A stretch of 64,000 bases of DNA, taken from Dryocosmus kuriphilus. Its lineage: Eukaryota > Arthropoda > Insecta > Hymenoptera > Cynipidae. The DNA lies in the NCBI GenBank assembly GCA_038277395.1, contig CM076197.1, forward strand, positions 86,813,050-86,877,049. The letters are read 5' to 3'. Of this stretch, positions 11,179 to 23,098 are shown piece after piece. The position numbers were made by a program, and so were the translations under genes. The notes beneath the pieces were generated by a model that saw only the letters and a list, made by a program, of their open reading frames with translations, was not told where the DNA came from and ran no database searches. Positions within the stretch are counted from its first letter, which is position 1, and each line of letters starts with the position of its first letter.

Positions 11179-13340
11179 AAAAAGAGGAATTAATGACAAA
11201 ACTTGTTTTTGAATTTTTCTATTTTTCTACAACTTGGATTCGAATTTATATAATTTCTTTGTATTTCTTACTAACAAAAAAATTCCACCTGACGTTTCAA
11301 TTTTGTAAGACATTTGAAACTCACGAAGTCACGTAGCGAATTCAAAAATACAAAAGTCCATAACTCGGCGACACAGTTGGTTGCTTCAAAAACAAAAATA
11401 AATTTTTTCAAGTATATTTTAGTTTACTTGATCTTATTTCTCAGTATTTTTCTATTTGAACCATAAACTTTTTCCGTCTATAATTTCAAGAATGTTTCAA
11501 AAAGACACCATAGCTCTCTTCCTTTTTCATGTTTCTTTAGGGACTCGTAATATTTTGTAGAAAGTTCCAAGTTTCAAAACCCCAATTACGTGTAACTCGT
11601 CAAATGATGAAGTTTGATGATGTTTGCTATCAAAACTTTGCTCTCTCCCATTCCTGAAAATAGGCAAACGCTTTTCCAGATCTCAAACTTCGCTATCATT
11701 AACGTCTCGCATCCTGCGGAGCGGGTGGAGCTGTGCCACTTTTCCGGCTCATTAAACGACTCCGTATGGTGCAATGCGCTGTACCGTTCACTTGCCACCC
11801 ACATGTATTACGAGGCATTCGCCGACCCCTCCCTTCTACCTTAACTCCATACGGCTTTTAGAACCACCACGCTAATGTTTCATCCGTAGAGGAAAGTTGT
11901 GAATTCTAGCTTGAAACTTAACAACAATCCACTCTTTGCTTTCATCCCTTAACACCCTATTCACTACCTACATCCTTTTCTGTTAGACCCTTATCAATCA
12001 AACTGTCCTCTTTCAATGTCCCTCTAAAATTCAAGCCTCCAAACAACACCCATCTTTCCTTCCAATTGTGGCTTTTCAATATTCAGACACTACGCTCTAC
12101 CCCTGGAATCCCTTTTAAGGTCAGCAATCTCCCTTTTTCCTTTTCTTTCTCGTGTATTTTTTATGTTACCTTGATCCTAGGGGAAAGCAAGAAATTGATG
12201 AGTATGTTTTCAAACAAAAACGACAGATACAAAGGACCAGGTTTTTTAAGGGACACTTTTATGAGTCAGGAATTTAGATTTCAGCTATTTAATAGATATT
12301 TAATTAACATTTTAATTAAACTCTTTTTCATTTTGAATAGGGGACAAATGGTACGATGTGGATACCAGTGCGGACTGAATAATAAGAAAAAGAGACTGGT
12401 TTTTTAAACTGAAAAGTGTGTTTTTTAAAAGGAGAAGAAATTTTTCCCGTTGATAGATTATCATTTTTTAAGGAATTCAATTGCTTTCACTGTCCTTTCA
12501 CTATTTCCTTCGATTCGTGAAACTCTTGGCTATTATTCTAACTACACAGGCCGACAAAATTTGTACCCAGAGACCGGACTGATGAGTGACCCCGAAGGAT
12601 TTTGATGCCCTAAAAATGAATCCGTTGTACAGATTTTTTACCCTTAATTTCCATTTTGTATCGTCTTGAGACGGTTTTTTTTTCTCCAATATATGGCACA
12701 TATTAACCATTTCAGTTTCACACTGCAAAAACAGCAAGTGGACATTTTTGCACATTTTGATTACGATATCTCGAAGTCCTGAAGTATACGATTTATACGG
12801 ATTTTAGGTTATATAATATAAATCTTGAAAAGCATAGATTTTTCTCTATATCTATTTTAAGAGAATATATTAAATCCCTTTAATAAAACTGGTCTAAATT
12901 TCATAAAGCTTCGAATCAAGAATTAATATAGGGGAGAGTGCCCTCGCAACTGGATAGGTTCCTCAACTGAATAATGCGTAAAAATAAAATTATATTTGAA
13001 TTAAACGAAGTGTACTCGTAGAAAGAATTTGGTCAATAGATTCGTTTTTGGGACATAAAAATCCTTCAGTGTCCTTTCCGGTACAAGCAAAAAGTAATTT
13101 TTGTCGGACTGTACTATTGTTCTGCATTTAGATTACCAGCATTTGTTTGTGCTGACAATAAGTAAAAATGTTTATAGTTTTTTTTTGTGATTGGTGGCAG
13201 CAATGACTGTCATGGTTGCATGTTAAATACGACACATTTTGGAAATCGTACAATTTTTATAATATATTGAAAAATAATCACCGTATGAATGAAGAAATGT
13301 TTTTCAGTAAGAAAGTTGGATTATTTTTTTATGAATTTAT
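11179..13340. other. Uncharacterised intron sequence with one GC-richer patch
   Basis: Between 11585 and 11850 the sequence is GC-richer with open frames of 72-76 codons on both strands, neither recognisable. From 12500 to 12755 a minus-strand frame of 84 codons is open but unlike any family I know. The rest is AT-rich. I see no terminal repeats. The patches may be fragments of older elements. Confidence 0.35.
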
Positions 13341-13460
13341 ACATAATTTTTTAGTGAATGTTTTTTTCGGTCTTCAGTGACCAATTCGAAAGAATAAAAA
13401 CAAGTTTTTGTAACTTTTGATTTAATTTTGATCAAATACATATATACGACAACGTTGCGA
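13340..13460 (-). repeat. Inverted partner of the repeat at 18145-18275
   Basis: Read on the minus strand, this segment contains aacgttgtcgtata, tgtatttgatcaaaattaaa, gttacaaaaacttg and gaagaccgaaaaaaa, in the same order as the + strand at 18145-18275. The two copies face each other across the Penelope and foldback block. They are probably pieces of Penelope-type terminal repeats. Confidence 0.55.
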
Positions 13461-13569
13461 CCTCAATAAAATATAATAACAATGGAAAAAACACATTTTT
13501 TCCATTTAAAAAAAACGTGAGCATACAGTAATAAAAACATCATACCTGTCAATTTCTATATTCAGTACT

Positions 13570-14880
13570 AGTCATTTTGATGTGAAAGCAAAAACCACAT
13601 TATTTTGTTATTCATGAGATAAAAAATAAATTGAAGCCTCAAAAAAATTGGAGCGGCGCAAATCTTCGTAAATATTACGTAAATACAGATATGTTGATGA
13701 TACTTTTACAATTGTTCCAACTGACAAAATTAATCATTTACTTATTAATTTTAATAGTATTGAGGATTCTATTCAGTTTACCCTTGAATGTGAAAATAAC
13801 AACGAACTAAATTTTTTGGATTTATCAATTATAAAAGCATGTGATGGCAATTTAATTACTAATTGGTATTAAAAAACCTTCTAAACTGTGGACGATACTT
13901 AAATTTTGAATCTCACCCTATGTCTTGCCATAAGATTGGCTTAATTAAAGCATTAGTTGATCGTTGCCTAAAACTTAGTGGTATAAAAAATTCCGAAAAC
14001 AAAACCTGAACTACATAAAAGAAACACTCCAACAAAACAATTCAAAGTGTTCTTACAGAATGTATCCATGAAGTCTATAATAGTTCAACTATTACCTAAT
14101 AATAAAAAAAGTAAATGGTTAGATTTCAAGGTCTCTCTGAAAGAATGAGGATTTCTTTTAAAAAATTCAACGTCAATGTTTATTTTAAAAATAACCATAG
14201 TATAAATAATTTTATTTTTAAGAAAAAAGATTTTGATAATATTGAAAATCAATCTGGTGTTGTCTATTTAATTAATTGCGAACACTGTAATAAAGTCTAC
14301 ATAGGTGAAACTGGTTGACGATTAAAAACTAGAATTTCTGAACACAAAAGTGATTGTCAAGTTGGAAATTTAAGCACTGGTTTATCACAACATTCATGGC
14401 AGTTCGGTCATTTTTTTAACTTTGAATTCCAAGATACTAAAATCTTAGCTAGAGAAAACAATACTTACCAAGGACGTATTTTTGAATCAATTCTTATCAA
14501 TAAATTTAATAAAATCTCAATAAATTTAAAAACTGCAATAATGAACATTAATAAAATTTACCATTGCATCATGCATTAAAATATGTATGATAAATATAAA
14601 ATTCTTGTTTTTAAATTTCCTATACTTTAGCGCGCTTTCTCGTCTGTGGTTATATGAAAATTAGATTTGTTTCCAACGACCTAATGAAAACACTTATCAC
14701 CTTCAGTATGTATTCTGTCGTCTGTTAGTACGTCTCGTAATTTGTGTTGTACAATTAATTTATAATTTAATATTTACGAAGATTGGAGCCTGTCCAATTT
14801 TTTTGAGACTCCAATTTATTTTTTATTTCATGAATAACAAAATAATATGGCTTTTCCACATCAAAGGCTTGTGACTATTG
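13570..14880 (+). mobile_element. 5'-truncated Penelope-like element flanked by inverted repeats
   Basis: A reverse transcriptase tail and GIY-YIG endonuclease remnant lie between two inverted copies of a roughly 110-bp sequence. The left copy (about 13570-13685) and right copy (about 14765-14880) both contain attattttgttattcatga and caaaaaaattgga in opposite orientation. The left repeat abuts the RT YVDD motif directly, so the element lost the rest of RT at this junction. Terminal repeats in inverted orientation joined to a 5'-truncated body are typical of Penelope-like elements. Confidence 0.65.
13687..14580 (+). pseudogene. Penelope-like RT/GIY-YIG polyprotein, broken
   Basis: The sequence opens with RYVDDTFTIVPTDKINH, the RT catalytic YVDD motif (13690-13701), and continues to LNFLDLSII before stops and frame changes. 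From 14115 a second frame encodes IKNFxxNNSIxNFIFKKKD-type residues and then GVVYLINCEHCNKVYIGETG (14253-14312). This is the GIY-YIG core with the CxxC pair found in Penelope-like endonucleases. TGA replaces the expected arginine codon just after it. Homology continues (KTRISEHKSD) to a stop at about 14580. It is non-functional because of several stops and at least one frameshift. Confidence 0.75.
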
Positions 14881-15439
14881 GTGAATATATAAATTAAAGT
14901 TTTCTTAAAAAAAGAAAAAATTGGGGGTTTTCAACTTTGGGTGCAGTTCAGAATAGCTGAATTTTCCGATTTCATTGAAACTTCATGTGCTTATGTATTT
15001 TGACGCGCTGATTACGAATATGATAATGAAAATCGTCTACAAAGCGATTTTCATGGTGAAAACCATAAAAATCAGGTTTTCTTCGTTTATCTCAGTAAAT
15101 ACGCAGAATTTCGCAAAATGTTTTAAACAAAAGTTTTAGCTAGTATAAAAATACATCTTTTTGCTTATATACACTTTTTGTCTAAAACCATTATTTTTTT
15201 AGAAAAAGAGGATTGCGTTGGAAAAAACAAGAAAAAGATGAAGAAAGTTACGGAAATGCGTTCGGTCACACTCGTCCCCTTTTCCAAAGTTAAGGGGGTG
15301 GGCTACGCATTCACTGACTAGTTACGAAAATACGTTCAATCACGATCGTTCCCCTTTCCAAGGTAGGGGGGGGGGGGTTAGACATTCATTCACTGACTAG
15401 TTGCGGAAATACGTGGGGGCGGAAAGGCACCCCTGGGAT

Positions 15440-16400
15440 TGATCACAGGTATAATGTTGTTTATCCACTGTTGCGTCTCAACAATTTAAATTGGTTCTTA
15501 TAGAAATATTTTGTAAGATAGTATTCATCTTCGCCTTTCCATTACTGTAAAATTTATGCTTTCTGTAATCCTCGTTTCTCGAGTTTGGTCACGTTTTTGA
15601 AACCTGCTTATCGTCTCTATTTGTACCCTTTGTAAATCACTGTCCATCTTGAGACTTGGCCTTGCCGAAGCAATTCATTTGTACCCTTAGATAGCATTTC
15701 GCTTTCCCCAACAAATTATGCCCAGAAACTTTATGGTGTTTTTACAGCTGCTTCACGGCTGCCTCTATTATTGTAAAAGGACCTCGTCTCCCACCTTCCA
15801 CTACTCAATTTTTATTTCCACGCCTACACCTCCTAGTTCCATCTTCTTAGCCAATCATGATCCTCAACTTCATCAATTTTCCCTCTTTCTAGTGTCAGGA
15901 AATTCCTACATTCTCCATCCCTTCCCTTAGGGTTTTCAATACTTCGACCAGTTTTATAATTCTCTGTACTCAATGCATTTCGAGCAGCTAACCTCTCCAC
16001 TTCGCTTAGAGAGTTAGCTCGCAACCTTTTAAATACTTTCGCACAGACATGTAATTTTAGTTACAATAAACGCAAGTGTTGTTATCGAATTATTTCGTTT
16101 TTACTCTCAATTATTTGAAACTACATATAAACATCCACCTACCTGTACAATAGATCTTTGTTTTTGAATTGTATCTCCATTGGTTTCGGCTTCGTACCTA
16201 CTCACGCTCTGGGAAGGTTGGAATATTTTGAAGAGCATTTTTTTTTTTATGTTTTGTAATATTTTTCATTAATTCTTTTTGGATTTTAAAAAATTTTATT
16301 ATTACGAAATATATTTGCATTTACTTCAATTGAGAATGCTGATTATAATCAGTGGCCAGAGTAGCATACTTTAATATTTGCTATTAGTTCTTTAAATGGA
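15440..16400. other. Uncharacterised interior of foldback element A
   Basis: A slightly GC-richer stretch at 15590-16030 has short open frames on both strands (up to 70 codons) with no family resemblance I can defend. It may be a decayed retroelement or the Merlin flank. No terminal repeat was identified. Confidence 0.3.
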
Positions 16401-16407
16401 TCAGCAT

Positions 16408-17326
16408 TTATTTTCTTGAGCCGTCGCGTCGTCGCCACAAAAATTCGCAGAGGTGATCTGCAAGATTGCTCTTGTGCACTCCTCCTCGTGAGAGGAATCG
16501 TCGCATCCACCGCCAAGATGGCTCGATGTTTTGAGTGTGTGCTCCGGTATCGCTATTCACAAACTCCTCAGAATGATTAACACTTTGGTGAACAAATCCA
16601 TGATCTTCGAGATTGATATAGCCCTTCCAACAATCGGCGTGAATCTCTGTCCCTTCTGCTGCGTGCTTTTTTATTAATCTGATTAGAGTAGCCTGATCTC
16701 TCTTATTATCGGGACAGATTTCCAACTGATAGGTGTAAGGATGACCTCTGTGAATCATTCTGAGGATCCATGATCCTTCCACTACACGTCCTCGCTCGTA
16801 TTTTCGACGCCCGATCTTGCACTCATCTATTTCAACCTCCAATGCGACCTTCCTCTTCGAATTAACTGTCAAGAGCAACCATGCAGATCTCCCTACAAAA
16901 AGAGAAGCGATCTGCAACAGTTTCTTGCGAAATCGACTGACCTTCGACCATGCTACTTTCCCGGATGGTTTGTTCGAAATTGAAGCCTAAAGCGAAGCAA
17001 TAAGGGATAAGCATACATGCCGCTGCGGAAATGTGACACCTCTTAAACCACGTATTTTCCGCAACGGTATTTGTGTGACGATACTTACCTGCTTTATAAC
17101 ACAAGAACTGGCCGTAAGTCATTTCAGACTCTAAAATAGTTTTTTTCTTGTGTTTTGAGCATAATCGTTCAGTTGGGATGAGTTCAATTTGTCTCAACCA
17201 CTGAAGTGTTTTTTCTCTTTTTCGAAGAATCATATTCAGACTGAAAATATTATATTTTTCATCCATGTTGGTTAGAACTCTAGAGAAGAAAACTTCGAAA
17301 ATAATTAATGCACGCATGAAACGCAT
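16408..17326 (-). pseudogene. Merlin (ISXO2-like) transposase, frameshifted
   Basis: Two overlapping minus-strand frames (17326-16862 and 16917-16408) make one transposase interrupted by a frameshift near 16865-16915. The upstream part holds the helical region ending SFCREICMV. The downstream part holds the DDE domain of the IS1595/IS1016 type: first aspartate in VEIDECKIGRRKY, second in HADCWKGY, then NHSEEFVNSDTGAHTQNIE with the catalytic glutamate. This is the Merlin superfamily of eukaryotic cut-and-paste transposons. Catalytic residues are still present, so decay is recent or partial. I could not find Merlin terminal repeats near 16250-16400 or 17330-17450. Confidence 0.8.
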
Positions 17327-18125
17327 GCCTGTTAGTACTAGGAGCGCGGACGGTAGAGAAAGGCCTGTTGCTTATTGCACTAAAATTTGTTAAATTTTAT
17401 CAGATGTATCACTAATTTTCTCGAAAACTGTTACTCGTATGAAAAAATGTTTAAAACAAAAAATGTGTACCTCGATGAGGTTCACAACTTTGTTTTCAAA
17501 GATTTTGCGAAAGTTTGCGTATTGACTAATCTAAACGCAAGAAACCTTGATTTTTAAGGGGGTTTTCTCCATGATAATCGACATGTCACTAATTTTCGCA
17601 AAAAACTATTACTTGTAGATAAAAATATTACAGACAAAATATGTGTAACTCGAATATATGTACAACTTTTATTTCCAACATTTGATAATATTGTGTGTAT
17701 TGGTTTAGATAAACGCAAGAAACGTGACCGAACGCACTTCCGTAACTTTTTTTGTCTTTTTCTTGTTTTTCCAACGCAATCCTCTTTTTCTCGAAAAAAA
17801 ATGGTTTTAGGCAAAAAGTGTATTCTACAGAAAAGATATATTTTTATACTAGCTAAACCTTTTGTTTAAAACATTTTTCGAAATTCTGCGCATTTGCTGA
17901 GATAAACGCAAAAAACTTAATTTTTAGGGTGTCTTTTATGGTTTGCACCATGAAAATCGCCTAGTCGCCATTTTTCACTACCATATTCGTAATTAGCCCA
18001 TCAAAATACATAAGTGTACGAAGTTTCAATAAAATCGGAAAATTCAGCTATTCGGAACTTTATCCTCAACTTTTATTATATTTTATTTTTATTTTTTCTA
18101 GATTTTAATAATGTAACTGCATTTC

Positions 18126-18160
18126 CTGATGAAGACTCGCATTGAGTTCGAAACGTTGTC
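18126..18160 (+). ncRNA. Candidate hammerhead-ribozyme-like motif (Penelope terminal repeat)
   Basis: CTGATGA (18126-18132) is followed by a short stem (gactc/gagtt around gcatt) and GAAAC (18150-18154), the order of the hammerhead core. The continuation cgttgtcgta could form only a minimal stem III. Hammerhead motifs with weak stem III are known from Penelope-like terminal repeats, and this repeat family flanks a Penelope fragment. A convincing stem I was not found, so it may be a decayed copy. Confidence 0.35.
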
Positions 18161-18309
18161 GTATACTCGTATATGTATTTGATCAAAATTAAATGAAAAG
18201 TTACAAAAACTTGTTTTTGAATTGGTTTTTTTTTTTCGAATTGGGTTGTGAAGACCGAAAAAAAAACATTCATGAAATAATTCAAATAGCCGAAATAAAG
18301 GAGAATATA

Positions 18310-19631
18310 CGAGGTATGATCAAAAAGTAAGGTGACTTTTTATTTTTATCAAAAAATATTTATTTATTCATCAGTATTGATTTTGTCCCTTTCAAAGTAA
18401 TCCCCCTCGGATATAATACATTTGTGCCCGCGCTTTTTTCAATCCTCAAAGCATTTCTGATAAGCACTTTTTGGTATAGCCTTCAGCTCTTCCAGCGATG
18501 CGGTCTTTATCTCCTCAATCGTCGCAAAACGCCGTCCTTTCATGGGTCTTTTCAGTTTTAGAAACAGGAAAAAGTCGCAGGGAGCCAAATCTGGTGAATA
18601 CGGTGGCTGAGGCATTATTATGGTGTTGTTAGCGGCCAAAAAATTACGAACAAGCAATGACGTGTGAGCTGGCGCATATCGTGGTGCAATAACCATGACT
18701 GGCTTTTCCACAATTCCGGACGTTCTTTTCGTATTGCTTCACGCAAACGACGCATAACTTCAAAGTAATACTCCTTATTAACTGTACGACCTTGTGGTAA
18801 GAACTCCTGATGCACTACGCCATGATAATCAAAGAAAACGGTAAGCAAAACCTTGACATTTGATCGAACTTGGTGTGCTTTTTTTGGTCTTGGTAATCCA
18901 GAATGCTTCCACTAGGACGATTAAGCCTTAGTTTCGACGTCATAACCATATACCCATGTTTCATCTCCTGTTATGATCCTTTTGAACAAGTCTGGGTTGC
19001 CGTTGACGTCATTTAACAGCTCCTAAACGATGCTCACGCGACGGTTCTTTTGGTCAAAATTTAGGAATTTCGGAACAAACTTCGCTGACACACGTCTCAT
19101 GCCCGAAATATCCATTAAAATTGCTTGGCACGAGCCAAGCGAGATGCCGACATCATCAGCAACTTCTCTAATGGTAATTCGACGATTCGACAACACTATT
19201 TTCTTCACTTCTCCAACGTTTTCATCAGTTGTTGACGTGCTGGGACGTCCAGGGCGAGCTTCGTCATTAATATCTTCTGGGCCTTCTCGAAAGAGCTTGT
19301 ACCACATATAAACATTTTTTTTTACTCAGAGTACACTCACCGTATGTCACTGTCAACATTTCAAGTGTTTTGGAGCACTTAATTCCATTTTTTTACACAA
19401 AGTTGTATGTAAATTCTTTGATCCATTTTTTTCGACAGCAGAAAATCCCCGAGCATGCAAAACACTCCTAACCTTTATGCCTCTCACAAACAAACAAAAA
19501 ATGCTATATATCTGAAACTGTGCACATATGTTTGGGACAAGTGTGCCAACATAAGAAAAAAAGAAAACGAAAATCGACTATACGCATCCCGCGAAATTCA
19601 AAAAGTCACCTTAATTTTTGATCACACCTCA
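18310..19631 (-). mobile_element. Mariner element, 1.32 kb, flanked by TA
   Basis: The left end reads CGAGGTATGATCAAAAAGT from 18310. The right end, reverse complemented, reads tgaggtgtgatcaaaaattaagg and ends at 19631. The roughly 30-bp inverted repeats continue as aaggtgacttttt. TA dinucleotides at 18308-18309 and 19632-19633 form the target duplication. Length and structure are those of a full mariner, and the transposase is encoded on the minus strand. Confidence 0.88.
18439..19307 (-). pseudogene. Mariner transposase, degenerate
   Basis: N-terminal residues EARPGRPSTSTTDENV and RRITIREVADDVGISLGSCQ (19307-19023) form the helix-turn-helix region. TGDETWVYGYDV follows near 18950 with in-frame stops soon after. 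LLTVFFDYHGVVHQEFLPQG and the HHD motif follow around 18840-18690. The C-terminal block holds PPYSPDLAPCDFFLF with the third aspartate, then KRPMKGRRFATIEEIK. All three catalytic aspartates of the DD34D triad can be located, but several frameshifts and stops separate them. It cannot make an active transposase. Confidence 0.88.
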
Positions 19632-19633
19632 TA

Positions 19634-20046
19634 TTTTGGGTTTTCCAAATATTCAGCTACATTTATGCACAATGTGATACAAAGTCTGAAAGGCTTAAAA
19701 TATATAGGATAAATGGCTATTATAATTCTGGTAATGACATGACTATAATCCTTAAAATGAATGTTCCACCTTCAATTTTGTATGTAATACTTCGTACCGG
19801 TTACATCTAGTATCTTTCTTTTCATTTTTCTTCTTTACCTCATACTTATCAAACAACCCAAAATCTTTTCAATTCAAAAGAACCCTTTCAACCTGATAGC
19901 CTTCTATTAAAAGAACTTTAACCAATTTTAAATACATTCAAAATCCGAGTAAATGCGACTTTCAGAATACAAACCGTAAATGAATCTAGAAATAAAGCTT
20001 AAAATGCAATGAAAAACAAGTACGAGTTTTTTCTCCCTCCTTTTTT
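19634..20046. other. No gene recognised
   Basis: AT-rich intron sequence without repeats shared with the rest of the window. Confidence 0.4.
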
Positions 20047-20439
20047 CTAAGTACCAGTTTTTAAAAGTCTTTTTATTCTATTCTCTCCTTTCTCTCGACG
20101 CTTCCACGTTTCCCTTTTTCCTTTCGCCTTATATTTTCGCATCCTCTTTTTTCCCTTGGGCTCCTTCGCTTTCACGTTGGCCGTTTGAGCTAGAGTCAAA
20201 TCTTCGAGCCCTGCTAAGGCGGTGCACTTAAGAAGCTTTCGAAGAAAAAGCTCGTTACTCGTAAGATTCTGTAGAAAGGTTCTCACTACCACCCCCTCTT
20301 CACCTTTCTTGCTCAGGCTTGGCCGCTTACAGTCTGCTCTTTCCTTGTTGACCTTATCTGCTATATATGTCTGATTCTGTTGCCCGTGCCACGAATTAGT
20401 GCCTTCATTATTATAAAGCTTCCCCAGCAAATGGACCAC
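20047..20439 (-). CDS. Uncharacterised 130-codon open frame, doubtful gene
   Basis: The frame starts MVHLLGKLYNNEGTNSW and ends in a strongly basic, lysine-rich tail (KAKEPKGKKRMRKYKAKGKR). It is longer than most chance frames here and lies in a GC-richer pocket of about 400 bp. There is no recognisable domain, signal peptide or membrane segment. It sits inside the sidestep intron on the opposite strand. It could be a chance frame in a fragment of an older element. Confidence 0.2.
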   Translation of the reverse strand: MVHLLGKLYNNEGTNSWHGQQNQTYIADKVNKERADCKRPSLSKKGEEGVVVRTFLQNLTSNELFLRKLLKCTALAGLEDLTLAQTANVKAKEPKGKKRMRKYKAKGKRETWKRREKGENRIKRLLKTGT

Positions 20440-20533
20440 TTCCCTTTTTATCTATGGTAAATATTTATTTTACAAAGCTCTCGGTACTTTCCTGCACCTT
20501 TTATCATCTAGAAAAACCAATTATTTTAAATCA

Positions 20534-20535
<2 letters not shown>

Positions 20536-20589
<54 letters not shown>
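20536..20589. repeat. (AT)n microsatellite
   Basis: An uninterrupted 54-bp alternating AT run directly abuts the left arm of the element at 20590-23100. Confidence 0.95.
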
Positions 20590-20594
<5 letters not shown>

Positions 20595-23098
20595 GTGTAT
20601 GGTAATAACATGCCATTTAAAAAATGCGTTGAAAACCATGCCATTTCAAAACTGTGTTGAAAAACATGCTACTTCAAAACTGCGTTGAAGAACATGCCAT
20701 TTCGGGGAACAAGTAAAAAATGCCATTTCGGTCGCTTTTTTTTCAATGACATTTTTTTTTGCTGTCAAGAATATTTTTCTTCTTTCTTCATGTTCTTTTT
20801 TCTAAGTTGACGTATTACAAAGAAGGAGAAAGTTTTCAAACTAATTTTAAGAAATTTCACTGTTTTAAGATAATATTTTTGTCATTTTTCTATGAAAAAA
20901 GATTTTAATTTTTTTTCATTTCAAACTATGATGGATATTTACATAAAGAAGACAGTTATTATAAACGAATATTTGTCGAAATGATGTTTACTAAAAAATA
21001 AAAAGATAATGCTTTTGAATAATGTAAGAGATCTTAAATTTACAACTCAGCATATGATATGATTGTAGAAAAAATTGTTAATTAGATTTAAACTTTTAAA
21101 TTCAAATATAATTGTTAAAAATATATTTTAAATTTTGGCACCTTAAATACAATTTATATCGATTTTAAATAACTCTTGACTCTCTTCAGTTTCTCATCAA
21201 AATTGAGGTTAGTAAGGTACTACTTACTCCTCAAAAAGTAATTAAAAAACATTTCCTTTTTCAAATTTGAATAACAGTTTATCATTTAAATTACATCCTG
21301 ACAGAATTATTAAATTTTAAAAAAACTAAACCAGGTAAATATTTCACTATATATTTTGAAATCTTTCATATGCATAGCTTTCTAACCTCTTTGCTGTCCT
21401 TTTTGACTTACAATCGAAATATTTTAATCCACTATTATTTTTAACATTCTTACTTATTTAAAGAACTTTTTAGATCAAATACAATGTTGGAAACTCAAAT
21501 CAACAAATTTCATATAGACTTTCAAAAATACAACGATGTAAACCTCAATTTTAATACACAATAATTTTTGCCACGATGCTAGTCCATGGAAAAACTTTTC
21601 TTTCTTGAATGATTTCACGGATTCGTTGTTCAAACTCTACAATGGTTAATTTGAAATTTATCATACAGGTAAGCTATAATAATAAAACTATAGTTTTCAA
21701 AATATGGTTTTTTCTAAAAAATGTTACTATTTTCATTTAAATCTCCTATGTAATTTTCTTGTAATAGGCATTCTGATGAGGTCATTGATTCAATGACGAA
21801 AAGTTGATGCATTTTAATTAAGTACTGGTGGTGGTCTGGAAGTGTTGCCTTATTTTTCATTATATTCTATCCCAGACGTTGACGATTTAATGAGGATGTT
21901 AGATGCTTCCTCTTTTAATATTATAGACATTGTTTTAATAAAAATGTTTCATAACATTGGTGGAACATGGTACTTTACATTCTTGATATTGCTAAATTTA
22001 TTGTATATTTGCATTTTGTACAAAATATACTACGTTAACAAATATTCATGAACTTTTAAATGTATATTGGGCATATTGTTACTAATAAGAAATTATGTGC
22101 ATGATAATTTGAATTGTCAATTAAATTTCATAAAAGCTCAAATTTAGACAAAAAGCAGTGAATTATTTTTTAATTGTTTCACATTATTTTATTGAAAAGC
22201 CAAAAAAAATAGACTTTTGTCATTCGTGAAAGACTTCCAGTTTTAGGTTTAACAAAATTGATTATTTTTTACAAGATGAATAATACTATATTAATAATAA
22301 ATATAGTGTACCGAAAAATTATTAAGATTAAGTGTAGGAAAAAATTCTTTTTTTTTAAATTATCGGAAAAAAAGTACAAGTATTAAGATTTTTGAATTAA
22401 TATCACAATTAATATTCATAATCATATAGATTAACTTAAATTAACAAACTTTTTTTACATTTTACAATTTAGTATGACTTTTATAATAAAATGTTTAATT
22501 AATATTAGAATTAATATTTATAATCTTGTATTAACTTCACAAACTTTTTTCCCATTTTATAATTTCTGTCGCTAAAGTTTCGAATGTTGAGTAGAACTTA
22601 TAGAAAACTTAATATTACGCACATTCTAGGCCTTTGAACCAGGTGATTTTTTTAGGAAACTTATTTTTAACTAAATAGAATTGTTTGAATAAACTTTTAA
22701 CAAATTTCGCATCGTGAAAAGGTTAGATTGAAAATAAAATGCTATTTCTCGTTCTTCGAATTTAGCGACTATTGATCGAGTAGATACCTTCAATTTTTTT
22801 GAGAACGAAAATTTCTTCCGAACATTTCCATGATATGAAATTTTTTAAAAGCTTATATTCAGTTTTATTTTTAAAAGGTTTTGTAAAGATTTACGGGGTT
22901 CGTAGACGTAGATTTCACGAAACACAAACTTTTCCATTATTTCGACTGTACGTTCGAAACTTTAGCGACATGAAAATTTTGAAACTTTTTTTTTTTAAAT
23001 AGAACTTTTTTGAGTTTTTGTCTGAAATGGCATTTTTGGCGGGATGGCATCTTCTTCAACGCAGTTTTGAAATGGCATGTTATATCCGTATACCATGG

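Larger units (their letters stand above)
14930..18073. mobile_element. Foldback-type element A with long inverted arms around a Merlin remnant
   Basis: The left arm (14930-15290) and right arm (17720-18073) are inverted copies over about 360 bp. Shared words include gctgaattttccg, tatgtattttga, gttacggaaatgcgttcgg/ccgaacgcacttccgtaac, and ttccaacgcaatcctc with its complement. The same arm family occurs in element B (42691-48506). Inside lie GC-rich G-run and gactagt segments (15300-15440), an uncharacterised region (15440-16400), the Merlin transposase remnant, and two direct subrepeats (about 17390-17560 and 17575-17725). It is unclear whether the Merlin is the resident transposase or a later insertion. 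Confidence 0.5.
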
